Shown: positions 1-9,731, counted from the first letter of the stretch. The stretch is DNA of 60,457 nt from Xenococcus sp. PCC 7305 (GCF_000332055.1 NZ_ALVZ01000215.1:1-60457); one strand, 5' to 3'. The notes: generated by a model from the letters alone, not told the origin. Program-made: numbers and translations.

Positions 1-111
1 GGCGTTGCTGAATCCAGATATGAATTCGTTTCGCGCAAAGGCGCAAAGACGCAAAGAAAGAAGCAAAGAAGATTAGTCCAAAATTCTTTCATGTTTTAAA
101 TCAGCAACGCC
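1..111. mobile_element. MITE-like inverted-repeat element (may extend left of window)
   Basis: The 11-bp sequence GGCGTTGCTGA at 1-11 is repeated exactly, inverted, as TCAGCAACGCC at 101-111. The interior is non-coding and contains a GCGCAAAG-type direct repeat (about 33-57). Terminal inverted repeats around a short non-coding core are what a MITE or IS-derived remnant looks like. The left end coincides with the window edge, so a target-site duplication cannot be examined and the element could be longer. Confidence 0.45.
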
Positions 112-183
112 AAAATTGCTTGTCCTCGAATGGGGGAAAATTGAAAATTAAATATGCAAGTGTGTTGAGGATTAATTTTCCTC

Positions 184-232
184 TATTCCCGATTCCCGAT
201 TCCCGATTCCCGATTCCCAATTCCCAATTCCC
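184..232. repeat. Heptamer tandem repeat (GATTCCC/AATTCCC)
   Basis: Seven consecutive 7-mers (TATTCCC, four GATTCCC, two AATTCCC) lie downstream of the alpha-mannosidase gene. This matches the short tandemly repeated repetitive (STRR) heptanucleotides known from cyanobacterial intergenic DNA. Confidence 0.85.
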
Positions 233-284
233 TAAAGTGCAGATTTATTGTGTTCCAGGAGCAAAATGATTACTATATCCAATT

Positions 285-3200
285 TCAATTCAATTTAAAA
301 CTTTTCACCTTCCAAGGATCAATAGAAAGATTCACTGTTTGATTATTTTTCTCTTCCAGACAATTTACTTCACTGCTAATTGCCAATCCTAAATTACTTT
401 TCAAAGCCAAATTGGCTACTTCCCCATGACATTCATAATAGCGTAAAATAACATCGCTTCCAGCTTGTTTTTCCGTATTTTCTGCTCCCTTAAAAGCCAT
501 TAAAATTAAATTATCTGCTGACAAATTGAGAAAACTTAACCCAGAGTCAAGATAGGAATTTTCTTGATTTTCTTGACTTGCTGCTACTATTTGTAAATGA
601 ATATTGAGCTCATAAGCTTTGTGCACTGTTCGTGCCTGCTGCCAACTATCTCTGTGGGGATAGATAGCATAGGTAAACTGATGCTTTCCTCTGTCGGAAT
701 TGGGATCTGGCCACAGAGGAGAACGCAACAAGGTAATTCTAATTTGGCTAGGTTTAATGTCATAACCATATTTACAATCGTTGAGTAAACTTACGCCATA
801 TTTTTGGGTCTGATCTGTTAGATCTACCCATTTTAGGGCCGAGGTTTCCCATTTAGCCTTTTCTGCGACTGTTTGGGGTTTTGTGGGGCGTTCTATGGCA
901 CCACAGGCTATTTCATAGGTAGCATAATCACTTTCTATCGTCAGAGGAAAAGCCGCTTTGACGAGTACATGGGTTTCTTGCCAATCTACTGTGGTAGATA
1001 TTTTCAAGGCTGGAGAATTAGCCTCTAATATATAATCTTGAATGAATTCTGATTGCCCAATAATTCTGACTACTCTAATACTTTGTTGTATTATTCCTTG
1101 ATCTAACCATTGAATTGATTTTAGGCTTGCTTCTGGTAGTGCTTTTTGTTCATATTCTGGATCGATATTCCAAGCATCCCAATATTGTCCTTTATCGGTA
1201 AAAGACTGTAGTTGATTACCTTGTCCTGATAATATTTCCTGTCGATTAATCTTGTCATAAATACTATTTAAGTCTCCCGTTTCTGGATTGATCTCCACAC
1301 TTAAATATTTGTTTTCTAGGCTGTATTTTTTATGAGTTAGTTTTAGCTCTTTCTTTTGTTGAAATGTAATATATTCTGCTTCTAAGATTGGCGATAACCA
1401 ATATACAGAATAACCAACAGAAGGAATATCTTTGGCGGTAAATAGTAATTGATTATTATCTGTGATCTGGCATGGGATAGGATTCCGCTCTAGATCGTAA
1501 ACTTGATAGTATTCTTGTTGCATGGGAATAGAGACTATTTGTGATCGCATCCAGTTAAGAGCATTAAAGATAACTATCGCTTTAGCATCAGGAGTTGGTG
1601 GATCAGGGAGTTTGATAAAAGACGCGATCGCCTCTAAAGATTGCCGTAAAACTCTTTCCCCAATATTCACCGCCTCGTCCCATTCTTGATTAGCTTCAGT
1701 AAACACTTCGGGAATAGATGTTCCAGGCAGAATGTCATGAAATTGATTAAATAATACTTTTTTCCAAGCTTTTTCTATTTCATCTTGCCAAGATAGAAAT
1801 TTTGCTTCATGCTGCTCACTCCGATTAGTCAAACTTCCTAAAGTTGCGAACAACTCAGCCTGATAAAGTAAATTTTCACAATAGCGATTAAATCTTTTTT
1901 GTTCTGCATGGGTCGTATAACAACCACGATGCAATTCTAAATATAGTTCTGAATTATGAATTGGAAATACTGGATGTTGAATGCTATCAATTGTTGACTC
2001 AGTTGACTCATCAGGAATCTTATTATTGGGAGACTTTTTAGAAACCTTATCTAAGTATTCTGTTGCGGTGGTAAATTTTATATCAGGGAAAAAAGGCGAC
2101 TTTTGCCATAATGCGGCAACATCTAACATATCTCTTGTCGGCCCCCCTCCATGATCCCCCACCCCAGGTAACCATAAGATATCTTGCAATCCCGTTTGAC
2201 TTTCCCACTCCACAGCATGATTAGTCATGGTAATTGGGTTGGTATCCATAACACCTGCAACATTAGGAGGAGCCATCAGAGTCAAGAGCTTTGTCCCATC
2301 AGGAGATTCCCACCAGAAACAACCATGGGGAAATTTGGTTGTATCATTCCAATGGAGTTTACTCGTCACAAAATAATCAATACCGCATTGTTGTAATAGC
2401 TGAGGGAATTGCCAAGGAAAACCAAAACTGTCGGGCAGCCAAGCAATTTTTGTCCTACTACCAAATTTTTCTAGATGATATTTTTGCCCATATAATAACT
2501 GACGAATAATCGATTCTCCACTTATAATATTGACCTCTGGTTCGATCCACATTCCGCCAACAGCTTCCCATTTATTTTGTCGAATTGAATCTTGAATTGC
2601 GGTAAATATATCCGGACAATTTTCTTCAATCCATTGATACAATGCCGGGCTAGTGTGGCAAAAAGTAAGTGTAGGATAATCTTGTTGTAAATTTAGTACA
2701 GATTTAAAAGTACGTTGCGCAACTTCGTAAGCTTCTGCTGTTGTCCATAACCATGCCATATCGAGATGGGCATGTCCTAGTAGATTAAATTCTCTTTGTT
2801 TAATGTTTTTTGCTAGAGGTAGCAGATTTTGGCGAATACTATCTAAATGACGATCTGCCTCTGCCATATTATGAAAAATATTCCAGTCTATTTGTTTGAT
2901 TTCTACTAGAAAATCTGGTACTTTCTCTGGTTCAAATTTGGTAATATATTTGGCTAAGACACTAAGTTCATTAGCGACTAGGCCAGGATCTAGTTGAAGT
3001 TCCAGTTGGGAATTATCTTTTTCGTAAACTAAATGCGATCGCATCAAAGCCCCAATATCATGATTAGGACTTACTAAACGAATAGCGACTAAAAATTCTT
3101 CTCCAGCAATAGCATTATTTGTAATTAAAACTCTAGCCGAAGAATCAAATAAATCACCCTCTTGTAGCAGTTTGCCATTGACAAATATTCGAGTATCTTC

Positions 3201-3494
3201 TGCCCACCAAGTCAACACTAACCGTAAAATTAATCCAGGTAAAGGATAATCTTTTAAGCATTGAGGAACCTTTATTTTTTGGACTAGCCATCTGATTTGT
3301 CTGCCTTTGGGAAATACAATGTACTTGTTCTCATTAAGTTTTGCTTTTTGCTTATTTTCTAACTTAATTGCTTTTAAATCTTGTTGAGGATTAAATTCTG
3401 GATCATAATGCCAATTATCTTGGATATCTAATTGAGTCTGAGCCCTTAATTTTGCGATCGCATTTTCAATAATATTGAGATCACTATTAGTCAT
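285..3494 (-). CDS. Alpha-mannosidase, glycoside hydrolase family 38
   Basis: Probable class II alpha-mannosidase that cleaves terminal alpha-mannosides; no signal peptide is seen, so it is probably cytoplasmic. The 1069-residue product has the GH38 zinc and active-site region HAHLDMAWLW at residues 241-250 and the nucleophile motif WLPDSFGF with Asp355. After that come the alpha-mannosidase middle domain and a long C-terminal beta-sandwich region. The length is typical of bacterial GH38 enzymes. The start is an ATG directly next to a TAAGTAA heptamer array. The gene stands alone and is divergent from the PhzF-like gene. The role is inferred to be glycan or polysaccharide turnover; the precise linkage cannot be told. 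Confidence 0.9.
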   Translation of the reverse strand: MTNSDLNIIENAIAKLRAQTQLDIQDNWHYDPEFNPQQDLKAIKLENKQKAKLNENKYIVFPKGRQIRWLVQKIKVPQCLKDYPLPGLILRLVLTWWAEDTRIFVNGKLLQEGDLFDSSARVLITNNAIAGEEFLVAIRLVSPNHDIGALMRSHLVYEKDNSQLELQLDPGLVANELSVLAKYITKFEPEKVPDFLVEIKQIDWNIFHNMAEADRHLDSIRQNLLPLAKNIKQREFNLLGHAHLDMAWLWTTAEAYEVAQRTFKSVLNLQQDYPTLTFCHTSPALYQWIEENCPDIFTAIQDSIRQNKWEAVGGMWIEPEVNIISGESIIRQLLYGQKYHLEKFGSRTKIAWLPDSFGFPWQFPQLLQQCGIDYFVTSKLHWNDTTKFPHGCFWWESPDGTKLLTLMAPPNVAGVMDTNPITMTNHAVEWESQTGLQDILWLPGVGDHGGGPTRDMLDVAALWQKSPFFPDIKFTTATEYLDKVSKKSPNNKIPDESTESTIDSIQHPVFPIHNSELYLELHRGCYTTHAEQKRFNRYCENLLYQAELFATLGSLTNRSEQHEAKFLSWQDEIEKAWKKVLFNQFHDILPGTSIPEVFTEANQEWDEAVNIGERVLRQSLEAIASFIKLPDPPTPDAKAIVIFNALNWMRSQIVSIPMQQEYYQVYDLERNPIPCQITDNNQLLFTAKDIPSVGYSVYWLSPILEAEYITFQQKKELKLTHKKYSLENKYLSVEINPETGDLNSIYDKINRQEILSGQGNQLQSFTDKGQYWDAWNIDPEYEQKALPEASLKSIQWLDQGIIQQSIRVVRIIGQSEFIQDYILEANSPALKISTTVDWQETHVLVKAAFPLTIESDYATYEIACGAIERPTKPQTVAEKAKWETSALKWVDLTDQTQKYGVSLLNDCKYGYDIKPSQIRITLLRSPLWPDPNSDRGKHQFTYAIYPHRDSWQQARTVHKAYELNIHLQIVAASQENQENSYLDSGLSFLNLSADNLILMAFKGAENTEKQAGSDVILRYYECHGEVANLALKSNLGLAISSEVNCLEEKNNQTVNLSIDPWKVKSFKLN

Positions 3495-3525
3495 AAGTAA
3501 TAAATAATAAGTAATAAGTAATAAG
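3494..3525. repeat. Heptamer tandem repeat (TAAGTAA)
   Basis: Copies of TAAGTAA/TAAATAA in period 7 abut the alpha-mannosidase start codon. It is an STRR-type array, and the same motif recurs at 4424-4451. Confidence 0.75.
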
Positions 3526-3596
3526 TTTTACAATCAAATATAAATCATCAAATCAAAATTTTGCGACCTGACTTCTTGATTTTTCGTTAAATTTCT

Positions 3597-3620
3597 CCTA
3601 AAACCTAAAACCTAAAACCT
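3597..3620. repeat. Heptamer tandem repeat (CCTAAAA)
   Basis: Three exact CCTAAAA units plus a partial one end 5 bp before the PhzF-like ATG, so the array occupies the ribosome-binding region of that gene. Confidence 0.75.
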
Positions 3621-3625
3621 ATCAT

Positions 3626-4423
3626 ATGAATCAAAAAATAATTCAAGTAGACGCTTTTACCAATACTCCTTTTAAAGGGAACCCTGCTGCGGTATGTGTC
3701 CTAGAAAAACCTCAAAGTGCAGAATGGATGCAACTAATTGCCAGAGAAATGAACCTTTCGGAAACTGCATTTATTCTCAAGCAAGAATCTGGTTTCAATC
3801 TGCGTTGGTTTACTCCCACAACCGAAGTTCCCTTATGTGGTCATGCGACTTTAGCTAGCGCCCATACTTTATGGGCAGAGGGATATTTACAACCAGAAGA
3901 AATCGCGAATTTCCAGACCAAAAGTGGTTTATTAAAAGCTCGCTTACAAGGAGATTGGATCGAGTTGGACTTTCCAGCAAATTTTTCAGAAGTTACAACT
4001 CCACCACCAGAATTAGTAACTGCTTTAGGAGCAAATATTATAACAACAGTTAAAAACTCTCTCGGGTATTTGGTGGAAGTAGAATCAGCATCTATTGTCA
4101 GTAATTTACAACCAAATTTTTCCTTGCTAAAGAGTTTAGCTATGCCTGATGTAATTGTGACAAGTATAGGAGAAACTGATAGCGAATATGATTTTGTTTC
4201 TCGCTTTTTTGCTCCAGGATTGGGAATTGATGAAGATCCAGTGACAGGTGCTGCCCATTGTTGCCTGGCTCCTTTTTGGCACAGCAAATTACAGAAAAAT
4301 GAATTTACTGCTTATCAAGCTTCTGCTCGTGGGGGTGTGGTAAAAGTTAAATATGATGGAGGGGCTAGGGTTTTTCTACAGGGGCAAGCTGTTACGGTAA
4401 TGAAGGGAGAGCTTTGGGATTGA
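3626..4423 (+). CDS. PhzF family isomerase/epimerase
   Basis: A 265-residue PhzF-fold protein of the diaminopimelate-epimerase superfamily. Family hallmarks visible are the N-terminal DAFTNTPFKGNPAAVC segment with the NPA motif, the internal PLCGHATLASAH motif and the late DPVTGAAHC motif near residue 210. Length is normal for the family (about 260-300). No other phenazine genes are nearby, so a phenazine role is unlikely and the substrate is unknown. The ATG directly follows a CCTAAAA heptamer array, so the usual Shine-Dalgarno position is filled by repeat DNA. Confidence 0.88.
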   Translation: MNQKIIQVDAFTNTPFKGNPAAVCVLEKPQSAEWMQLIAREMNLSETAFILKQESGFNLRWFTPTTEVPLCGHATLASAHTLWAEGYLQPEEIANFQTKSGLLKARLQGDWIELDFPANFSEVTTPPPELVTALGANIITTVKNSLGYLVEVESASIVSNLQPNFSLLKSLAMPDVIVTSIGETDSEYDFVSRFFAPGLGIDEDPVTGAAHCCLAPFWHSKLQKNEFTAYQASARGGVVKVKYDGGARVFLQGQAVTVMKGELWD

Positions 4424-4451
4424 GTAATAAGTAATAAGTAATAAGTAGTAA
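4424..4451. repeat. Heptamer tandem repeat (GTAATAA)
   Basis: GTAATAA x3 plus GTAGTAA begins immediately after the PhzF stop codon and fills the gap to the Uma2 gene. It is the same heptamer, in another phase, as the array at 3494-3525. Confidence 0.8.
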
Positions 4452-4456
4452 ATATT

Positions 4457-5107
4457 ATGTTATTAGAAGTTAAGAAAATCGTTGTTCCTCCGGGACAAAC
4501 TGTCGTTTTACGGGATATCGCTTGGTCAGAGTTTGAAGCAATTCTCGAAGATTTGGGAGAAAGTCGCAGTTCTAGAATCGCCTATGATAACGGAATTTTA
4601 TCTATTATGACGCCATTGCCAGAACATGAAGTTAACAAGGTCTTGATTACCAACTTAGTTGAGATTCTGTTGGAAGAATCAGATATGGAATTTTGGTCTT
4701 TGGGGTCAACAACTTTTAAAAACAAAATTATGCTTCAAGGAATTGAGCCTGACAATTGTTTTTACATCCAAAATTCATTAGCCGTGAGAGGTAAAGATAG
4801 GATAGACCTGACAGTTGACCCACCTCCAGACTTGGCTATTGAAGTGGAAGTGACATCCCGAAGCAACCTTAGTATTTATGCGAAGTTGGGAGTTGCTGAA
4901 TTGTGGCGATTTGAAAAAGGCCAGTTAAAGATCGATATCTTACGAGATGGTGTTTATCTAAAATCTAAATTTAGCTCCATCTTTGCAGGTATTCCTTTAC
5001 TTGAGATTATCCCTGAATATTTAGCGAAGGCAAAAGCAAATGGCCGTAATAGAACAATTAAAGAATTCAGACAATTAGTTATTACCTTAATTGAACAAAA
5101 GCAATAA
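4457..5107 (+). CDS. Uma2 family endonuclease-like protein (DUF820)
   Basis: A 216-residue protein of the Uma2/DUF820 family, a PD-(D/E)XK-fold group found in many copies in cyanobacteria. The core reads TPLPEHEVNKVLITNLVEIL, then EPDNCFYI and PPDLAIEVEVTS, where the Asp and Glu-x-Glu residues form the putative nuclease active site. Cellular function is not established for the family; transposon association or DNA degradation has been suggested. The gene lies 33 bp after the PhzF-like gene on the same strand and may be cotranscribed. Confidence 0.85.
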   Translation: MLLEVKKIVVPPGQTVVLRDIAWSEFEAILEDLGESRSSRIAYDNGILSIMTPLPEHEVNKVLITNLVEILLEESDMEFWSLGSTTFKNKIMLQGIEPDNCFYIQNSLAVRGKDRIDLTVDPPPDLAIEVEVTSRSNLSIYAKLGVAELWRFEKGQLKIDILRDGVYLKSKFSSIFAGIPLLEIIPEYLAKAKANGRNRTIKEFRQLVITLIEQKQ

Positions 5108-5150
5108 CTAAATATGCCTGATAACTAACTTCGTAGTTATTAAATAATCA

Positions 5151-5178
5151 ATGATTAATGATTAATGGTCAATGATTA
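5151..5178. repeat. Heptamer tandem repeat (ATGATTA), reaching the gpx stop codon
   Basis: ATGATTA, ATGATTA, ATGGTCA, ATGATTA in period 7. The last unit contains the complement of the glutathione peroxidase TAA stop (5176-5178). Confidence 0.7.
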
Positions 5179-5661
5179 CTTGGCTAATTCAGCCTCAATA
5201 GCAGCAATTAAACTAGAGTCGCTAGGTGCAACGCCGCTTTTGAATCTAGCAACAACTTCTCCTTGTTTACTAATTAAAAACTTCTCAAAGTTCCAAGCGA
5301 CATCCCCTTGAGGCTCCACAGAACTGGTAAGAGTTGCATAGAGAGGATGTTTACTAGCACCAAGGGCTGCGACCTTATCAAACATCTCGAAAGTAACACC
5401 ATATTTTGTCTCACAAAACTGGGCAATTTCGTTGTTACTTCCTGGTTCTTGCGCTCCGAAATCATTACAAGGAAAACCTAGAACCTTCAGTCCTTGAGAT
5501 CCATATTTTTGGTTAAGTTCTTCTAAACCTGAATATTGAGGGGTATAGCCGCAATAGGAAGCTACATTGACGATTAGTAGTACGTTTCCCGAATATTCAG
5601 CTAATTTCTTTTCTAAACCGTTAATAGTTTTGACTTTGATGTCAGATACAGTAGCACTCAT
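5176..5661 (-). CDS. Glutathione peroxidase family protein (thioredoxin-type GPx)
   Basis: Reduces hydrogen peroxide or lipid hydroperoxides with thioredoxin, glutathione or NADPH-linked donors. The 161-residue protein has the peroxidatic cysteine in VASYCGYTPQ (Cys37), the FPCNDFGAQEPGS motif with a second cysteine, and WNFEKFL carrying the catalytic Trp and Asn. Length matches non-selenium bacterial and cyanobacterial GPx. No signal peptide is seen. The two cysteines favour a 2-Cys mechanism, as in other thioredoxin-dependent GPx proteins; this is inference. Confidence 0.93.
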   Translation of the reverse strand: MSATVSDIKVKTINGLEKKLAEYSGNVLLIVNVASYCGYTPQYSGLEELNQKYGSQGLKVLGFPCNDFGAQEPGSNNEIAQFCETKYGVTFEMFDKVAALGASKHPLYATLTSSVEPQGDVAWNFEKFLISKQGEVVARFKSGVAPSDSSLIAAIEAELAK

Positions 5662-5818
5662 GTTTTCTTGTTCTCAACCAAAAAGTTTATTCAATATATC
5701 AATGGTAACTTTATCACTGAAGCTACAAGAAAGAAATGCAATTTGGCTCACAACACCATGCCGCATTTTTCCCCTCATTTCTGTGCCAAGATAGAATTCC
5801 CAACTTGGGATAAGAGTT

Positions 5819-7159
5819 ATGAGTTACAAAACCCCCTATCATCTATTCCGATCGCTCCATAGGTTGAAGCAATGGCTCAACAGGAGATTTACAGTTCTGG
5901 GTAAGGGAATTATTATTTGTTTGCTGATCTCTGCCATTGTCGGAATTGATACCCGACTAACTATGGCATATCAAGTATTTGCCTTTTTGCTGGCAGCTTT
6001 GGCGATCGCAATCTTGTTTAGTCTGCGCTTTGCTGCTCGTCTTGTTGTAACTCGTACTCTTCCTCGATTCGGAACTGTGGGCGTGAAGTTGCAATATTCA
6101 GTTCTTGTTGAAAATCAAACGGACAAAATACAAAAGGGCTTAAGTTTAAAAGAAAATTTCGCTGATTCTTGCCCTAGTTATACAGAATTTAGCCATGCTG
6201 TTTCTACAAATAAATATCGTTTTACCTCTATTTCTTATTTATATTATCGTTGGCGGAAATTAGTTAATCGCAGAACCAAAGCTACGACCAAAGTCTTTGA
6301 TATTCCCACTATTCAAGCTCATGGCAAAACTAAGGTTGTGATGGAAATTGAACCTACCGCTAGGGGCATTATCGAATTAACTGGGATGACTATTGCACGC
6401 CCTGATCCTTTTGCTCTATTTAATGCTTGTAAAACTATTACGCTCAAACAATCTTTGTTGATTTTACCAAAACGCTATCAAGTGCCACGTTTGGAACTTC
6501 CTGGCATGAGAAAAGCTCAATCGGGAAGTACTTCTTTAGCTGCTGCTGTGGGTGATTCAGAAGAATTTGTTTCATTACGAGATTATCGCCCTGGTGATCC
6601 TTTGCGAAAAATTCATTGGCGAAGTTGGGCCAAAACCAATAAACCGATTGTCAGAGAAGAACGAGAACAGTTTTTTGTCCGTCATGCCTTGATTTTGGAT
6701 AATTTCGACTCGAATGAATATAGCGAAATTATGGAGGAAACTGTATCTGTTGCGGCTTCTTTTGCTTGTGATTTTCAGACTCAGGAATCCTTATTGGATT
6801 TGATGTTTGTCGCAGATCAAGCTTATTGTTTTACGGCAGGGAGAGGATTGGGGACAACAGAAAAAATGCTAGAAATCTTGGCAGCAGTTAAGACTTGTCA
6901 GGATACGTCTTTTGAAAGTTTGACTACGACGGTGATGAATCGAGTTTCTTTGTTGAGTGGCTGTATTTGTATCTTGATGCGTTGGGATGAAGCTCGGAAA
7001 AAATTAATTCGCAATCTTCAGGAGTTTAATATCCCTACCTTGGTTTTAGTGGTTACAGATCAACAAGAAAGCATCGATGATTTTGATTTGGGAAAAATAC
7101 ATTCATTACATTTGGGAAAAATACAAGAAGGCTTGATGAAATTAAAAATTGAAAATTAG
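5819..7159 (+). CDS. DUF58 domain membrane protein
   Basis: A 446-residue protein with two hydrophobic segments near residues 30-70, then a long domain ending in a DUF58 region. The family signature GDPLRKIHWRSWAKTNK occurs around residues 260-280 and is followed by a von Willebrand A-like fold (HALILDNFDS). DUF58 genes are commonly linked to MoxR ATPases and transglutaminase genes; neither is adjacent here, but a LemA gene follows. Function is unknown, with an envelope-related role inferred. The last codons (KLKIEN then stop) are read from ATTGAAAATT-type repeat DNA. Confidence 0.85.
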   Translation: MSYKTPYHLFRSLHRLKQWLNRRFTVLGKGIIICLLISAIVGIDTRLTMAYQVFAFLLAALAIAILFSLRFAARLVVTRTLPRFGTVGVKLQYSVLVENQTDKIQKGLSLKENFADSCPSYTEFSHAVSTNKYRFTSISYLYYRWRKLVNRRTKATTKVFDIPTIQAHGKTKVVMEIEPTARGIIELTGMTIARPDPFALFNACKTITLKQSLLILPKRYQVPRLELPGMRKAQSGSTSLAAAVGDSEEFVSLRDYRPGDPLRKIHWRSWAKTNKPIVREEREQFFVRHALILDNFDSNEYSEIMEETVSVAASFACDFQTQESLLDLMFVADQAYCFTAGRGLGTTEKMLEILAAVKTCQDTSFESLTTTVMNRVSLLSGCICILMRWDEARKKLIRNLQEFNIPTLVLVVTDQQESIDDFDLGKIHSLHLGKIQEGLMKLKIEN

Positions 7160-7303
7160 GGAATTATGAAAATTAGGGAATTATATTTAAGTACCTAAGC
7201 AGAATCGATGACACATTATTTGATTTCTGTTCCCCGTTCCCTATTCCCTATTCCCTCATAGAATTATTTTACACAACTACTCATCATACTTTTTAGGAAA
7301 CCG

Positions 7304-7876
7304 ATGTTAGGAATTACTTTAATCGTTTTATTATTTGTCATTGTTATTATTGGTATTACTGGAATCTCCATATATAACAGTTTAGTAATCAGGAAAAATC
7401 AAGTAAATCGTTCTTTTTCCAGCGTGGATGTTTTACTGAAAAAAAGATGTGATCTCATTCCCAATTTGGTTGCTGTTGTCAAACAACATATGCAATTTGA
7501 ACAAAAGACTTTGGCTGAAATCACCAGATTGCGATCGCAAGTAATGACGGGTAATCTTTCACAAGACCGCAGATTAGTTCTAGAAAATCAAATTTCTCGC
7601 ACCATGGGTAATATCTTGGCAATGATTGAAAATTATCCTGAATTAAAGTCTGATCAACATATCAGTCAGTTATTGGGGACTTTGACTGAAGTAGAAGAAC
7701 AAATTTCTGCGGCCCGAAGATTTTTTAATACCGCTGTCACCGAATATAACAATGCTCTGGAAATGTTTCCTAGTAATATCATTGCGAATATGATGGGATA
7801 TCGCATCAAGGATGTTTTTGTGGCGACAGCAGCAGAAAGACAAAATATTGATGTGGATCGGATTTTTATCAATTGA
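7304..7876 (+). CDS. lemA: LemA family protein
   Basis: A 190-residue LemA protein: one N-terminal membrane helix (residues about 3-25), then the conserved YNSLVIRKNQVNRSFSSVDV and KKRCDLIPNLVAVVKQH segments and a helical-bundle domain. Length is typical. LemA proteins are membrane-anchored with a helical soluble part. Their role is unsettled, and they often sit beside DUF3137-type or TPM-domain proteins; a DUF3137-like protein is encoded at 11043-12554. The ATG at 7304 is the only start that keeps the membrane helix. Confidence 0.92.
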   Translation: MLGITLIVLLFVIVIIGITGISIYNSLVIRKNQVNRSFSSVDVLLKKRCDLIPNLVAVVKQHMQFEQKTLAEITRLRSQVMTGNLSQDRRLVLENQISRTMGNILAMIENYPELKSDQHISQLLGTLTEVEEQISAARRFFNTAVTEYNNALEMFPSNIIANMMGYRIKDVFVATAAERQNIDVDRIFIN

Positions 7877-7998
7877 TAGAAGTGAGAGAAGTTAATATTT
7901 CTAATGCAAGATGCTTCTTTATAATAATTTATGAACATTTTCTTCGAGATATTCAGTATTATTTAAGTGTATTTTTGGCAATTGCTCAATTTAGACTC

Positions 7999-8313
7999 AT
8001 GACAGGATTAAACAAACAAACAATGCAGACTATTGATCACAACTTTTCTTTGGTGGTTGATTTTCTAAATCGCAAGTTACGTAAAACCAGCGTACATCTT
8101 GTGGAAGTGCCCTGCTATTTTTATCAAAGCAACAAGTCAAAACTAGAAATAACAGTGTTTTCTAATCCTAGAATTGCCACAATAGACGTAAGAATGATTG
8201 GATTAAAAAACCACGATAGAGAGCCTTATTTTGAATGCAGTTACGATTTAAATGGGCTGTCAATTCATTCTTTTCAAAGGGATATTGAGGATTTAATTTC
8301 AAACATGGACTAA
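7999..8313 (+). CDS. Hypothetical protein, short
   Basis: The open frame runs from a TTG at 7873 that overlaps the lemA end. The first ATG with a sensible soluble sequence is at 7999, giving 104 residues (MTGLNKQTMQ...). The product is soluble and mixed alpha/beta in appearance and I do not recognise a family. The frame following lemA closely suggests cotranscription, but coding status and start are both uncertain. The extension upstream of 7999 is hydrophobic and probably not translated. Confidence 0.4.
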   Translation: MTGLNKQTMQTIDHNFSLVVDFLNRKLRKTSVHLVEVPCYFYQSNKSKLEITVFSNPRIATIDVRMIGLKNHDREPYFECSYDLNGLSIHSFQRDIEDLISNMD

Positions 8314-8595
8314 GGAGTAAAGTAGTTCATCTGATCAATTTGTCCGACTGTTACATCATAATGCGCCGATAGATTCGGCAAAAGGAACTTTAGCAGCAAT
8401 TCTTATCTTGTATCCTCTCTTTTCTCCACTTAAGGTTTCAAAATGATAATTGCTGTCGATTTAGTAATGCAGGGAACTGCCCAATCATAGTACAGAATGT
8501 TTTAGTCTTCAAAGTTTGATCACCAATAATGTATCCATCGCCTTATCATTCTCTATTACAATAATCAAAAGAAAGCTCCAGATGATTAAAGTTTT

Positions 8596-9615
8596 ATGGC
8601 CGTTGCCGTTTCTATAGAAAAACTACAAAAAAACTACGGAGATGTTCAAGCATTAAAGGACATCTCGTTTACAGTTCCCCAAGGAGAGATCTTTGGTTTA
8701 CTCGGCCCCAATGGTGCTGGGAAAACGACGACAATTCGTTGTCTGTGTACTCTGACGAAACCAGATCAAGGCAAAATTGAAGTCGGGGGAGTTTCTGCGG
8801 TGAATAATCCCCGGGAAGCCCGGCGTAGATTGGGTTATATTGCCCAAGAAGTCGCGATCGACAAAATGCTCACAGGAAAGGAATTATTAGAATTGCAAGC
8901 CGCACTCTACCATATTCCCAAGGCCAGAAGTAAACAGCGGATTCCCCAACTAATAGAAACCCTGGGGTTGCAAGAATATGCCGATAAAAAAGCTGGTACC
9001 TATTCTGGGGGAATGCGGAAACGATTGGATTTAGCTGCGGGGTTGTTACATCAACCAGAAGTTCTGGTTTTAGATGAACCGACAGTGGGTTTAGATATAG
9101 AAAGTCGGATGGTGTTGTGGGACTTTTTGCGTCAACTTAAAGCAGCTGGTACAACTGTGTTAATTACCAGTCACTATTTAGAGGAAATTGATGCTTTAGC
9201 CGATCGCCTAGCAATCATCGATAAAGGAGTTGTGATCGCAGAAGGGACGCCTTCTGAGCTGAAAGACAAAGTTGGTGGCGATCGCGTGACCCTGAGAATC
9301 CGAGAATTTACTCCCAAAGAAGAAGCGACTCAAGCCAAATCTCTTTTAGAATCTTTGGGCTTTGTTAAAACTGTCATTGTTAATCCTTCCCGAGGCAATG
9401 CCTTAAATCTGATTGTTCAAGGAGAAAATAACGTTCTCAGTAAAATAGAACAAGCCTTGTCGGTCGTAGAATTGCCAACTTTTAGTCTTTCCCAATCTCG
9501 TCCTAGTTTGGATGATGTTTACCTTGCAGCGACAGGTCAAACGATTTTAGATGCAGAAATGGCGGCTGCGGGAACGAGGGATCTTAAGAAAGAGAAAAAA
9601 TTGCAGATGAAATGA
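8596..9615 (+). CDS. ABC transporter ATP-binding protein, DrrA type
   Basis: A 339-residue ATPase of the DrrA/ABC-2 exporter family that powers the permease encoded next. Visible motifs are Walker A GPNGAGKT (residues 37-44), signature YSGGMRKRLDLA, Walker B VLVLDEPTVGLD and the switch histidine in ITSHYLEE. A C-terminal extension after residue 230 corresponds to the DUF4162-like tail usual in this family. A period-7 GGGTAAT array separates it from the permease gene. The exported substrate (drug, lipid or polysaccharide) cannot be told. Confidence 0.93.
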   Translation: MAVAVSIEKLQKNYGDVQALKDISFTVPQGEIFGLLGPNGAGKTTTIRCLCTLTKPDQGKIEVGGVSAVNNPREARRRLGYIAQEVAIDKMLTGKELLELQAALYHIPKARSKQRIPQLIETLGLQEYADKKAGTYSGGMRKRLDLAAGLLHQPEVLVLDEPTVGLDIESRMVLWDFLRQLKAAGTTVLITSHYLEEIDALADRLAIIDKGVVIAEGTPSELKDKVGGDRVTLRIREFTPKEEATQAKSLLESLGFVKTVIVNPSRGNALNLIVQGENNVLSKIEQALSVVELPTFSLSQSRPSLDDVYLAATGQTILDAEMAAAGTRDLKKEKKLQMK

Positions 9616-9620
9616 GCAAT

Positions 9621-9648
9621 GGGTAATGGGTAATGGGTAATGGGTAAA
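9621..9648. repeat. Heptamer tandem repeat (GGGTAAT)
   Basis: GGGTAAT x3 plus GGGTAAA between the ATPase and permease genes of an ABC exporter, so the STRR array lies inside a presumed operon. Confidence 0.85.
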
Positions 9649-9731
9649 TACTTTATTATTAGTGATTTCCAATCACGAGAACAATATTACAATGATTGAA
9701 GAGCTCACAGCAGGTTAGAGAAGAAACAAAT

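Noticed and set aside
3841-4287. 148-codon leftward frame inside the PhzF-like gene
   Set aside because: Antisense shadow of a well-supported family member.
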